Assembly (NCBI GenBank): GCA_949152475.1
Contig: OX424570.1
Span: 24,610,694 to 24,674,693 of the forward strand
DNA from: Terebella lapidaria
Lineage: Eukaryota; Annelida; Polychaeta; Terebellida; Terebellidae
Length of the DNA stretch: 64,000 nucleotides
Direction: 5' to 3'
The notes under the pieces are model-generated. The model was not told the origin of the DNA. It made no database searches and worked only from the letters and a program-made list of their open reading frames with translations. Every line of letters starts with the position of its first letter. The stretch's first letter is position 1. Positions 25,374 through 38,049 of the stretch are shown piece by piece. The position numbers and the translations under genes are program-made.

Positions 25374-27135
25374 GTACTTCATAGAACTTGTATAGACTAC
25401 CATCGATATATCTTCGAGTTTTAATCAACTTCCAGTCACTTGGATCTCGAATAGACGGTGCAATCTCAGGACATTACGTGATAAGCTTGGCACAGATAAG
25501 ATAATTGTATCCTGTAACGCTGTAATACATCTGCCGCTCTATCGATTACACCAGTATTTGTGTGTGTTTTTTTTTTGTTTGCAGTGGGCGGCCAGAGATT
25601 GACCAGTTTTCTATAATTAAACATTTGATATGTATTGCTCAATCTGATTACTCTTTTAAATCCGTCTCTCGCGATTGATGAATTGATTGAACTGAGCTTT
25701 GCACCGGGGCGTCAACAATTTGCAGACGATTTGCAGATCGTTCTGTAGCAACAGTCCGTCAAACATCCAGCCTAGAACTACCACTACATGTGATTTCTGT
25801 TAGTGTCAGTGAAACTATTTTTTAGGTTCTGATCCTTCGTTGGGCAATTCGGTGTAGCCTACAGTAGAAAAAAGACAGATTTCAGCACAAGAGGTCTTAC
25901 TGATGGCGACAATGGCTTTGTATGTGAAGAATTAAAAGCTGATAACGTAGTGACCACTGCGCAAACTTAGAAGGGACAAAAAAAGAATGTGGGAGAAAAA
26001 CACATTCTCAAGACTAGGAAATTACCACATTTGAAGGCGACTGGATGGGTAAAACCACACAACAGACTTTAAAAACACAACAGACAAAAAAGAACAAATA
26101 TTGAAGAACTAAGAGCAAAAACAATCGCGAAAGATTATCACACATAAAAGCTAATGGCTGGGCACGTTTTCGCAAATTTGAAAGCATTAAGGTATTTACA
26201 CGAGGAAATACCCATACGCTAGACCAATTAAAAGGATCACTCCTTAAAGTAGGGAAGACGGGATAATATAATCAACGCTGGGATTAGGGGGCTTGTTGGG
26301 GGTGTAGTAAGAATGCATAAATACTGACTGAACGATATAAAGTGGGCTTGCTGACGCCACACCAATACTAAAAGAGGGGGATAGCTATAAACTGCTGATT
26401 TATCAGTAGTATAGAAACAGTCTTCATTATGTTGGAAATTTATGATAAATATTGAAATTCAACAAGTTGAATTAAATGGCCATATTACAATTACGTATAT
26501 CATCATTGATGAGTTCCACGTACAGTGCTCGACGTTATATGTTGTGGTGTATACATTTACATGTGTTTGGAATGAGAAATCGAGTAGGCGAAATAAGTGA
26601 AGCGAATATATTGATAGGCAAATATCATGCACATACATCTCATTACATGTACATGTATGCGAAGGTATCATCGTTTTGAGAGCAGAACATATTTCGTGTC
26701 ATTACCACCTTATTAACAGCCTAATAGAGTACATACTTAGTAGTACTTTCTACAGGATCTCCACTGCATATAACTGAAAAACGTGTCTCATATAATACAC
26801 GTCTACTTTTTCCAGTTAAGGCACTGGATTTTGATTTATCTCATTGTTCCTATAATATCCACGAGAGCATGATATACAACCTTATATTATTCACTCGGTG
26901 GTATTCTCATTCCAAGGACACTCCTGATTAAACGATTTGTACCACGTGACAATCCTACATACTCAATGTTGGACAGCGAATTAAAGTCTATATTGGACGG
27001 CAAAATGTATAGTGGACGATGCTGTGCTTATCAGCCAATCAGAGCGCGTGTTGCATGTGGGTTTTCCCCGATCTGGGTTTCTTCCAATAAAAAAGAAAGT
27101 GGCCTTTGTTTGTTTTGACTCCGTGAATAATATAG

Positions 27136-27167
27136 CAAATATTGGACTCCTCAACATCCAATATTTG
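27136..27167. repeat. Short perfect hairpin
   Basis: CAAATATTGGA (27136-27146) and TCCAATATTTG (27157-27167) are perfect complements around a 10-nt loop. The surrounding 26960-27170 stretch repeats a TTGGAC motif and contains a CCAATCAGAGCGCG block, so it may be part of a degraded short transposon. Confidence 0.7.
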
Positions 27168-27375
27168 TATATTACTGCCGTGTCTTATCGTATTTATCTG
27201 CTTCTGTGAAATCGCATTCAATCGGTATTCTTCACCGCTGTTTCTTTATTGTTCCTCACATACTGCGTCACTCGGAAGTTTCACCCCCTGCGTAGGTGTG
27301 AGGAATGCACACTCAATGGAATATATATATTCTCTAGTTTCTATAGTGGGTGTATAAACTCCCTATTTCATTGGC

Positions 27376-27393
27376 GGGGGGGGGGGGGGGGGG
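27376..27393 (+). repeat. 18-G homopolymer
   Basis: Eighteen consecutive G following TTGGC. It lies within an ORF (27249-27617) that I do not call a gene because the frame runs through this unstable homopolymer. Confidence 0.9.
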
Positions 27394-27454
27394 TATGTAC
27401 GCATAGTATATATAATCTTACTTACATTCTGCACGTGAACATGGGTATGGAGCA

Positions 27455-27620
27455 GGACCATTGTGGAATTCGAACCCGAGACCCCGTGCATCAGCCATCT
27501 ACTTTACTGGATGAGCTGAAGGAATACAACAATTTGACTGGCCAAGCTAACAGGTGCACAATTCCACCCATATCAGCGATGGCATATTTGGCAGAGGTAA
27601 TGCTGTCAACGACATAGTAT
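27455..27620 (-). repeat. Possible tRNA-derived short dispersed repeat
   Basis: On the minus strand GGGTTCGAATTCC resembles a pol III B-box, as in tRNA-derived SINEs. No cloverleaf or convincing A-box at the proper spacing was found, and no flanking duplication was identified. On the plus strand the same stretch reads as an open frame containing GIRTRDPVHQPSTLLDELKE, which could equally be a fragment of a coding repeat. Low confidence in either reading. Confidence 0.2.
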
Positions 27621-30600
27621 CGGAGCGGTAGGTGGATCAGCTGCCATTTGCTAGTGGTGTCCGTGAAGTATGCAATTCTCCAAAGCCATTTGTCTTGTTC
27701 TAAGTTCTAATTGCAGTAACTGTCTGAGACGCAGACGAGCTAATATGCGCCTACAGTTGTACACGTCAATTACAGTAGATGAGACAAATACCAACACTGA
27801 CAGGCTGCCTCTGGTGAATACATGGATAAGGCTTTCCTTGTATGTCCATAAAACTCAACTGGCCGAAAAACAGCTTCACGTCATCAAGATTACTGCATGC
27901 CCTCATGTCATCAAAGTGATAGTTCGTAAACGCCAGGAGACGGCTGGTGTAATATTATGAACACGATCTCACATCTTCTATTTGTATCAACAAAACCCAT
28001 TGGGAGTAATTGGTCTAATACAGTGTATCAACATCGTCAGATATTTGACAACAGATAGTCTGTTTTTCGCAGTTATTTTTAACTTTTCAATGGGCAGTTT
28101 TTGGTATAAAAAACCCCACAAATTCCAATAGCCTTCGTGGAAATCCAAGACCATGGTCTCCCCGTCCAAATTGATTGTGATCGGCCGCTTTTCCCGCTAG
28201 TCGCGTTCTGTAAAACAATGCCTTTATCGGTCACATCCTTTCGAGACTTTGGCCACAAAAGGATGAATGGAATGTCGGTTCTTTCACAGAAGTCTTACAA
28301 TTCGATCCAACGTGACCGTTAAACTATATGGTGCTAAAGATGCTGGGCGGGGGTTCAAGGACCTACTCTGTGCATGTTTCTAATTATACTCTAAGTATAC
28401 ACCGTGTATGGTGCGCGTCGTAACTAGGGGGAAAACTTTTCGTTGAGAATGCCACACATTTGGAGCTGGTCCGGCTGTAATTAGCAGATGAGAACAGGTC
28501 TCCAAATGTAATAACATGATAGCAATTAAATTAATCTTATATATATATGAAGATATATTATGTATCCATTTTCACTGCACATGTTTTACCGATATATGAA
28601 GTGTTTTATCAATTTGGTGAGTTCTTCGAGAAAGGGAGAAGCTATGTTTAACCATTGATGACATTTCAATGGTCGATCAATCAAGGTACCATTAGATATG
28701 TCACCCAGATTGTTGGCAAGACGTAAACTTATTTTATATGGAAGCGATACTTGAACTTGTCATTGTAAAGAATAACTTGGGAATCCTACAGTCTATGATT
28801 TAGTAGAGTCACTTATCACTCCTCAAAGGACTGGGTACTAAGTGTTACAATTTAATGTATACATAATGCGACTTATTTACGATGTTTACGTGACGTCAAA
28901 ATGAACAAATACTAAGACTACGACATACTGTTTACCAAAAATGTAAACAATTATAAGCTGAAATTAATTGATCTTATATTATCTCTATCGAACTGCAATT
29001 TTGTCTTTCTTTCTGGAATCGTATTCACTTGTGACTTTTGGAAAATACATGCATCCATATTAACAATGACAACGATTCCATATTTCTGCTTTTCAAAACA
29101 GGGGTTCCCTTCACGATAGCCTTTTGTGATGGCGGAATTTACACGTCAGCACTGTCCCATAAGCCACGTCAAAATACAAATTGTTGGAAATGATCTACAC
29201 GATCACACGGAGCCGGTCTTTTATCTCACAAAACGGCCACTGGCACGCTACATCCGGGCACTTGATTACGTCACATCAGCGGGCAATATCAGTTGTTATC
29301 GCCCTCGTAAAAGGAGGGCAATTAGGGCCTCGTTTAAATGCGTATTTCCCACGGGTCACTCTCGCATTGCCTCCCGGGAGAATGCTGGCGTCAATACATG
29401 ATGACATGGCTGTGACCCCCATTGGATGGAATCGAGATGAGACGACGAGATCAGCGGGGGAAGAAGATAGGTGAAGATATGCGAGGCCGTAAACAAATTT
29501 GAATAATATTAGATGGCCATCATTTCGTCCATCTCTTTACGCGTTTTACTTATTCCTAGCGTGGCCAATGACGGTGGTTGGGAATATTCGCTGCGGAGAT
29601 GAAATTAATATCGCACATGGCCCCAGAAGGGGAATCGTTTTCTCACTGCGTGGAATGAGGTATGAAAATGGAATTACCACGTCCATGGATATTGCGGATT
29701 TTCCCTCAGTGATTGTTGTACATATTCGGGTAGTGACATTCATATCCATAATACTCGTCGCAAAATTCTACAACCAGGGAGAGTTGAAATTCTTGAAACA
29801 TGATCAACATGTCCTAGAAGAAACCTACAAGAAACACCACATAAAACTTGCCAGACAATAAAAATACACAATTTTTTACAATAGCGAGGAAAAACTCTTA
29901 TACAAGAGTAGGAAATCACAGAGGAGAAGAAATTAAACTACAACATCGAAGACAGTGCAAAAATTGATACAGTACATCTTAATGCACACTGGTATCGGAC
30001 TATTCATTACACCCTCGAACTTTTAACAACGGCAGATTTTGAAGGTGGGCGGATTGTTTTAAATGCGAACTCGTGGACATTCAAGGGGGGAAAACTTGAC
30101 CAATTATGGAGCCACCACTACTTTATCTCGACTTGTCACTTGGGCGTGTCAGTTAGTCAGTTGTTTTACGGTTAGTATTGCCTGAAGCCTCGTAAAGCTG
30201 AGACCCTTCTGCTTCGTTTTGCTGTCGGAAGAAACGTCCAAGAAACACGTGTTTTGGGCATTTCGGATATGGCTAAAAACAGAGATTTTGCTATTTTCAA
30301 GCCGAGAGCATGTCCAGTGCTTCCAAAATTAGCCAGGAACAGACAATATTTATGAGGGATGTTGAGACGCCACGAACAGTCATGGGTAAAAATAGATCAG
30401 ATCGTCAACTGCGATATGATCATGAAGTAACCCCCATGTTACATAATCAATAAGAGAGAGCGTTTCCGCAAAGGATTATCTTATTAAATGATATCAGCAC
30501 TAGATGTTAACGCGACGTAATTCCACTCCGTAGAGAGGGCGGGTATACTTTGATGACGATTTCCTGTTAAGAAGTAAAGAATCGAGTAACCTACAAGTCC

Positions 30601-33600
30601 CAAGTCGAGCAGCTTTTGAGATAAATCACCGAGCTGTTGGGGGGTAATGACCCGCGAGGGAAATCACTACGCCTCCTCGGTGTGAATCTCATCGGCTGAG
30701 AGAGGAAAAGCGTGAAATCATTTGGGGGAAATCTTTTGCAACGATAACAGATCATTATATGCGACTTAAGTTGCTACCACGTTCTCTTTTGCGAGAACTA
30801 CCCACACGAAGTGTTTATCTCTTTCAAAATCATTCCAACACTTTTTAGAGATGATCACGAAGTGAATCACATTGTAGTTACTGTTCTTTTCATGTTTTTC
30901 CCCTTCGGCATTCATCTCACATGTGCTGACAAATTCTTCTTCGTCATTCGCAGCGAGTGTCATCTTGTCACCACACGTGTCCCATAATTAACGTTATAAC
31001 TGGCGCGCGTGATATCCAAGTAAATATTGGCAATGCACTCGCCAATGAAGAAGAGTTCTCCCTCATTTTGCCCCCACATAAACACACAGCTTTTCCACAA
31101 GCCTACCATCGATACGACGTCGTTCAATTTACTCTCAAATCTGTCAGCGACATAGTTAACCATTGTAATTAATGGCGGTTTGAGAGTAACTGTGCAGTTT
31201 CATGTGCTATTGATGTTGAGAGAGGCGGATCCTTGACGAACCACGTATAATAACAAGTAATTAATTGACCATGAATCCAAGTCGGTTACCCACTTTAGAA
31301 AAAGTGGTAATTTCCGGACTGTGAAACTGGCGCTGATCGACTTTGATTCGTTTATAGATGCAAATGTATCTGTTGACCACTTGTCTCACACCAGGGAAAT
31401 GGTTCCAAACAGAGTCTAATGGTATACTGCTGTTTGCCTAATAATGTAGTGCAAAGTGCAAGGTTAATATAGGGCTTCTAAAGAGATTCGCTTTAACATA
31501 AAGCATGGCTGAGTTGAACGTTGAACTTCTTTATAGACGTACATAGAATGCACGTCATAGTGGGGTGTTCTCGTCTGACTTTTGACCGCTTCCAGACTGT
31601 TACGCAATAGGCACCACTGTGTTGACGCAAACACGCGACCATCTTTGATCATATGATAAACAAAGTTCTTGATCGCAATGTGTATACGAAAAAAAACCCT
31701 CTTCCTCAAGTTGTACCTGTACCAGAAACGTCACGTGTCAGTAAGCCATGAAAGAAGTGATTATTCGGTGTTACCAAAGCATTATTGCACTTTGTTTCGT
31801 GACTGCATCCGGGTCTCCAAGTGCGAATACGAAGTCGCATGGCCAGTGAATCAAATAAAAATCCGTGAGGTACAGTGTAGCAGACATAATGCCATCGTGT
31901 GACGTACAGGAGGTCAGAGTCAATGCCTCATTGACGACACCTTACTTTGGGGTTCCTATATCATGTTACAAACGAGCAGGAGATTAAAGGAATAACACCA
32001 CCCTAGAAGCTCAATAATTTCGTACTCACGTGAAAGCAACTGATAGTTATTATGAGAATGGACTGTTTAGATGACAATCACTACAGTGACTTTAATCATG
32101 TTCACTTTTAAGTGGAATTTTCCGTGCAAAGATCAATTGCTACGTGGTTTCAGATTTGCAACAATCGTAAACAATGACACAGGTTATCTACCGGGCAATA
32201 CTATGTGCCAATGATAAGGCTTCAGAGAAAAACGGTTTTTGTGTAAATGGCCGAATATGCGAAGCCGAGTATTGGAAATTCATGCACAGAAGACTTTTCT
32301 TCCTCTTGTAGACGTTAAGTGACGGGCTCATCCTAACTGCCTGACCGCTTTTGACTTTCATCGCCCCTTCATATTTATAACTCAATTTTGTTGGTTTTAT
32401 CGTATTATGTCGACAGCCATCGATCAATTCCGTGCCATAAATATCAAGTGATTTACACAGGTGTAAATGACAGGTTGATATCGGCATTTGCGAAACTACT
32501 TGAGCACAAATTGATTCTACGGACATTGAGTGTTTTACACCTAAGATATATAACACGTTCAAAGGAGGCTGGATTCCTTTTCACTTTCATTAGGTGAAAA
32601 TGTCACTTGGGTTCCGAGGTTGTTTATTGTATTTGACAAGGTGCAATTTATTTCCTTTATAACACGTGACGTCGGGTTGTCGAGCTCTTAGACAAATATA
32701 ATTCTAGCGTTATAACCACACTAAACGAATAATTGGCCTATAAAGTTCGCATTGAGGCATTCACAAATCATTATAATACAGCCTGAATGTTTTGAATTGT
32801 AGCCCACCGCCATACACCTGCCGAATTTAGTCAATTCCTAATTATTTAAGCGTTTGTTAACGAATTTTTGCAGGTGAAAGTATCTTTTTCACACAAATCA
32901 AACATATGGAATCAAGAATATATTTCAAGAAACCAAAGGTTGGAAACATATAAGACAAATCCCTCAAAATTAGCATTTTAGACAGTACTATGTGTTGCAC
33001 AAAGTCATTTGTTAGCCAATAAAGACTGTGTTTTCCTCTGAAAAAACATTGAACAAAAATCTCATATGAAATGAAAACTGTCGGCGATTGTATTTGCTGT
33101 TGGTTACATCGGAATGTCGCAATCGATACAATTTCAGAGCCTATTTCCGGCACTGCTATTGCAATTGCAATAAGCATTGCCCCGTTACAGAAGAATGAGA
33201 ATGAAACGATGGCTATCTGTCTAGCCGGCACAGACTATGTTATTATCCGGGAGTCTTTTACATGGAAAGGGTGCGACATAACATCACCAGTCTGTGACGT
33301 TAGCCCCATGAATTTTGACCTACAGACCTCCTTCCACATCCATCATGCCACATTAGTTCGCAGGGAGAATACCAAGACTGGGCAGAGTTCAAGTAAACAG
33401 TTCTGATTGATAGAGTGACATAAACACCGACTATAAACATCTATATTACTTGTTTTGCAAATGATTGTGGGCTTGTTTTCTTTTAGCATGGGGGTAATGT
33501 TCGTGTACCTTTGCGATGACTTCATTTACATTTTTCTGAAGATTTTACACGCACATGACATAAATGTAATGCTGGTCAACGAAATCTCGCATCTACCTGA

Positions 33601-34438
33601 TCTGGCCGCAATGCTCTACTCATATACAGGTGTCATTGCAATACAACGGGGCAATACTGAGGTGCCGAATGAAAGGGATCAAGCGTCTCTTGAACCAGGG
33701 TTCTGCTCGAACTTATTAGTTTTCAGCGAAATCCAAGACGATCATAATGAACATAGAAAAACAAAATACAAGAAGAGAGAAAAACAGTGGACGCACAATT
33801 TTATGAAAGGTGAGGCACAAAGGTCCCTCACTTCATGGAAGGGGTGGAGAGGGTTGAGTTCCACTCTAAACACGCCAGATGTATACTGTATAAATTGATA
33901 GAAAATACACTCCAAGAACACTTTTTTTTCCACACGAGGAGGGACACGAATAATAAGTCTATAGACTCATTAAAATATTCCTCTTCAATGGAATCTTTAG
34001 TAGAAGGCGAGAGATTTATGCGTATATGAAGAGAAACAAGAGTTACTCTGAGAACACATGCGCATGGTCAAAGGTTCGGATCAGTCGACATAATAATTAG
34101 CCTGATGCGGTTTATATTCCCCGTCGGCTACTACGTTTTCAACAACCATTTACTGCGATAAAAACAGGGCGACCTTTGCTCTCCGAGGAACCTAAAACTT
34201 CACCGGATGGCGATAAATAATAAATGAGCATTTCATTTCACCCGATCACATCGTTCGATAGTTTGTAGCACGCGGGGCGCAGTGTAAGTGGTCTATTGAA
34301 GGTTAAAAGTTGATGTTTTAAAAATGAGGTCGGTGACCACCAGCAAACAAATTTACTAAGCTTTCTCAGGACACATGTGGCAATAGTGTTGCTTTTGGGA
34401 GGTAAAAATAGACGAATTGGTCGTGTTTCTAACTTTCT
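27620..34438. other. Non-coding stretch with several GC-richer islands
   Basis: Islands of more mixed composition at about 29100-29480, 29560-29750, 30480-30720 and 33070-33380 stand out from the AT-rich background and could be conserved non-coding elements. The longest ORF, 33455-33898 (147 codons), has hydrophobic stretches near its start, but no homology is recognised and the end is low-complexity. It is not called. Confidence 0.35.
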
Positions 34439-34520
34439 GTGATGACTTTTCCCCCTCTATTTTGGAGTTATTCTATTTGGCAAATCTATTTGTCCTTCGA
34501 TGACTGTACTGATGAGCCTG

Positions 34521-34552
34521 CCAATCAATCGATCAAACCAATCAATCGATCA
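34521..34552 (+). promoter_or_regulatory. Duplicated homeodomain-type motif (CCAATCAATCGATCA twice)
   Basis: CCAATCAATCGATCA occurs exactly at 34521-34535 and 34538-34552, a 17-bp period. Each copy holds ATCAATCGAT, which overlaps known PBC/Hox (TGATTGAT-like) and Cut/Onecut (ATCGAT/ATCAAT) sites. A candidate enhancer grammar; function is inferred from motif knowledge only. Confidence 0.4.
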
Positions 34553-34699
34553 CGCAGCGCTGCCGTCATTCACCGTGTACCGACGGGGGTTCAAAACCGC
34601 CAGATCACGCGAGAGCGAGATTACACACGGGAACTCATCAATTTCCGACTGCACGCAGAAATCGCGATATTTTAATTACTTGTCATCACCATCAAATTG

Positions 34700-37190
34700 C
34701 CGGAATGCATTATACTCACGCAGCCTCGAAGTGTCATCAGGATACTTTGGCATTGTCTGCGAGAAAGCAGATACCACAAAATTGTCACTACAGCCACAAA
34801 TTTGTCAAACTTTGTCTGAAATCCAAAGTTACCGGTTTTTTGCACACTTAGAGGTTCCCTTGATACGGAAAAAAAACAGAATATTGAGAAATGTACATTA
34901 CATTTGCTTGCAACTCGTATCTATATGGTACAGTAAATGATGAAACGCCAAATATTCAATTTCAATATTCGGGTTCCGCAGCGCAATTATGTTAGCGCAA
35001 ATGTAAAAGGTATCTGAAAATTTCACTTCAGTGTCACCAGGACGTAATTGGAGAAAATTTGTCAGTTCTGTACCATCGAATACCGCTATATGTTAGCCAA
35101 TTGGTCTTTAGCAAATTTCGTCGACAAATTATTCCACAATTTCATAATTATTATTTGACTCAAACTTGTTTCATAATCCAGCGGAATGAATTTCGACTAT
35201 AGTTCCCAAAGTGACAACCAGTTCTCCACAAATTCCATGTGATATGTACATTGTATTCTTCATGACCATAACACAATTTGTAATGCGAAACAGAAAACAA
35301 ATTCACAACAAATATGCACATATTACTTGATAAGAATTTCAACTTAGAGCCATCAGCACGTCCGCAACACCATCACATAATGGATCTCCACAAACAACTA
35401 GGATCATTAGCAGGCGAATTATCTACAGTCCACATTCTCACAGCATTCAGTGGCAAAACAGCCCTTGAGATAATCCAGTAATGCATGCCTATCAGCACAA
35501 TCAAAGATGACAGGTCACTAATAATACAACTTTGCACCCCTTGCGTAACAGTCCTGGTCGCGGCACCCGTGTAGTGATAAACTTACTGGAAATGTTGACG
35601 CGTTGGTTGGGTCTCCCCTTGTATGAGAGCCAATTGTGCCTGATTGGGAATAACACCTTACCTATCGCAAAGACTGTGGTAATTTGTCCAGTGATTTCAA
35701 TTTTCCCCGATCGAGTCAGACATGATCAACTCTGTTCTCTGGCCATGCTTATTGATAGTTTGTGTCAGATAATTGTCAATACGCCGCATGCCACAACCGG
35801 CTTCTCACTTATACACATGTAGTGGGAGAGAATACATACTCCACAAGGTTCGCAAGCATTCATTTTGCCTTGGGCGTTGCTTTTGTTCCTTACATTTTTG
35901 CGGGAGTTGTTCGATTTTCACTTTACGCGATGCAGGCGGTACCATTGCTGAAAACAAGAGCCAAACAAGTGACTCTGCATGGCCAATTAGCGAACAACGA
36001 GCGGCCTATAGGATTTTTGTCCTCTATGAGAGGTATAATCCGATGAAGATTCCTGCTTGACAATGCGTAGTCCGTATACAATGAATTATCGACTTAATTC
36101 CTGCAGTTGTCGAGTATCATTGCAATCTGTAGCCGCCTCGTTTCCTCCTCCGAGTTCTACACGGGCAGATATCTGAATAAATGTTTCTGATGGAATCCAT
36201 GTATTTGATGGCGCATGGTAAAGCTAATGTGAATAATTGCGAATGAAAACAGATTTAACAGGGATTGAACATTCTAATATTTTGAAGAAAGCGTTTGTCA
36301 GCTATAAAAACTAATTGAAAAATGTTCCAAATCACCGCACTATGGGGGTGATTTGTTCGCAAAGTCTTTAAGACACTTTCATTAAGGTCATACTGGAACT
36401 TAGCCATTCATAGAATATAATTTATTTCAGTTATTTATTTCACACAGATAAGTTGTATGTACATGTAAACGATAATTTGAAAATAACATTATTTATTCAA
36501 AAATTTATAATAATCCGAAAAGTCCTTGTGGCTGGTGATTCCTGTTTCGAGTTTGACTGGCGATAAACTAGTGATAAAATGTCGCTATGTGCGATTCCAG
36601 ATATAAAAACTAAAATACATACTTCCACTAAAAATCAAAATAGTCCTCCGTGTTCGCAGATGTGCCATTTCTACAACAGGGAATACCCACATTCAAGGGC
36701 AATTGTATTTCTTACATATATGTAGTATATGACACTCTCAGAATCATAGTTATGACATCAATCTGTAGGGCAGGGTTACTCGCCAGAATATACATAGATT
36801 TTAGGATATAGTTCAATGTGAAGATTCAAATAACGAAAAAATACACTTCAAGAACGAAGAAAACTTGAGCCTTTCACAACTTTGAATCCATTTATTAAAT
36901 CTGGAATTGAGTTCAGTTCAATGTGATATCCCTGAGACTCAATGCCATGGAAAGATAAAAGCTAACTGAATAAAAACGTACACCAAACAGATCTTCACAC
37001 TGTGAAGTAAAACTCGAGAAGTTATTAGCTGTGTATTCTTCTTACCTTAAAATTTGGTAGACTAACTCCTTTGTCAAATCCTCAACTGATATTTCCCGCT
37101 TTTTGTGCTATGAATGCCTTGATCTTGGTGATTTCCTGTTGGAAAACTTCAATCGATAAACTAATACTAAATTCCTCTGCCTACTATCTA
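34700..37190. other. Non-coding stretch
   Basis: Overlapping plus-strand ORFs at 35532-36060 lie in two frames without family resemblance. Otherwise AT-rich, no repeats noticed. Confidence 0.4.
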
Positions 37191-37199
37191 CGATCGTTT

Positions 37200-37400
37200 T
37201 CACAGTGCAAGTGACAGGGTGGTCGCTTGTTTCGTTGCTCGCTTCCTGGATTCGGTTTTTAGGAACACCCTTCTCTTTGCGTTCTTGTTTCGCCTGCCCG
37301 CTGCACAGTTTCGTGTTTTAGTTCCCCTGGAAATCCACCAATCACACGAGTTCTTGTCCTTAAGCTCGATCGGTGGCGGGGATTTTGGCCTTTTATAGGA
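37200..37400 (+). promoter_or_regulatory. Promoter-like GC-richer block with CCAAT and TATA motifs
   Basis: This stretch rises above the AT-rich background and contains CACCAATCAC near 37340 and CTTTTATAGG near 37390, a CCAAT-to-TATA spacing typical of metazoan core promoters. No first exon could be tied to it. Confidence 0.25.
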
Positions 37401-37495
37401 GCGGGAATTGACGTGGGTAAGCCCTGTTTCCCACCCACAGAACTTTGCAGCAGGGGTTAGGATGGCTCAGCAAATAACTAATTGAATACGTTGTG

Positions 37496-37680
37496 TCGGG
37501 GTGGGGTGGGGTTGCGGGTAACGGGACACGGGCTTGAATGAGCTGGGGCGCCGGGGGGATGGAGGGAGGGGTAATGAGAAGGGTGGGAGGGGAGGTTCAC
37601 AGAGAATGGCAAGGGTGTGTGTGTGGGGTGGGGGGGGGGGGGGATAGTGAGGTACGAGGGGTAGGTTTTCGTTTGAGTTT
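37496..37680 (+). repeat. G-rich, strand-asymmetric block with repeated G tracts
   Basis: Some 180 bp with many GGGG runs, including 14 G at 37630-37643 and a GT run at 37616-37624. The plus strand has multiple potential G-quadruplexes, and the minus strand is almost purely C/A. Overlapping ORFs on both strands (37478-37741, 37538-37744) are low-complexity shadows. Confidence 0.85.
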
Positions 37681-37921
37681 GCCGGAAGTTTATTGTGCAG
37701 TGTTTATTCCGATCCTTTACGATCGGCGAACCGATAGGCAATAAATGAGAGACAGAGAAGACGGATATAAATGATTTTTTTCCCTGGGACAGTCCCGTGT
37801 TTCCAGATCAAGAGAAAAGCCGATTGATGTGTTTGTGGAATTGCTCCTATAGCGGGCGTAGAGGAACACGAGTCATCCTTCCACTAGGATGTGACAATCT
37901 TCACTCGTCATCGCTCACGCC

Positions 37922-37937
37922 CACGTGCGCATGCGCA
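37922..37937. promoter_or_regulatory. Overlapping CACGTG E-box and NRF-1-type palindrome
   Basis: CACGTG at 37922-37927 overlaps TGCGCATGCGCA at 37926-37937, an exact match to the palindromic NRF-1 consensus, inside a locally CpG-rich stretch. NRF-1 sites mark promoters of broadly expressed genes in animals. No gene start was resolved nearby. Confidence 0.45.
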
Positions 37938-38049
37938 GAGCCGCGGCAAAACCTCACGCCCAGGTTGTTATTTATTGGAAATCGCTCCATTGTACGGGGG
38001 AAAATCTCGTTTTGTACCCCACTTGGAGCTTTTCCTCTCAAGAGTCGGG

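Noticed and set aside
25061-25424. Plus-strand and alternative minus-strand ORFs over the neuropeptide exon
   Set aside because: They overlap the allatotropin-related exon in other frames and lack signal peptide or processing sites.
27249-27617. 122-codon ORF containing a run of Gly and GIRTRDPVHQPSTL
   Set aside because: The frame runs through an 18-G homopolymer, so its continuity is accidental; the C-terminal part may be dispersed repeat sequence.
33455-33898. 147-codon plus-strand ORF with hydrophobic N-terminal half
   Set aside because: No family, no splice or promoter context, low-complexity C-terminal half; a frame of this length is not unexpected in 64 kb.
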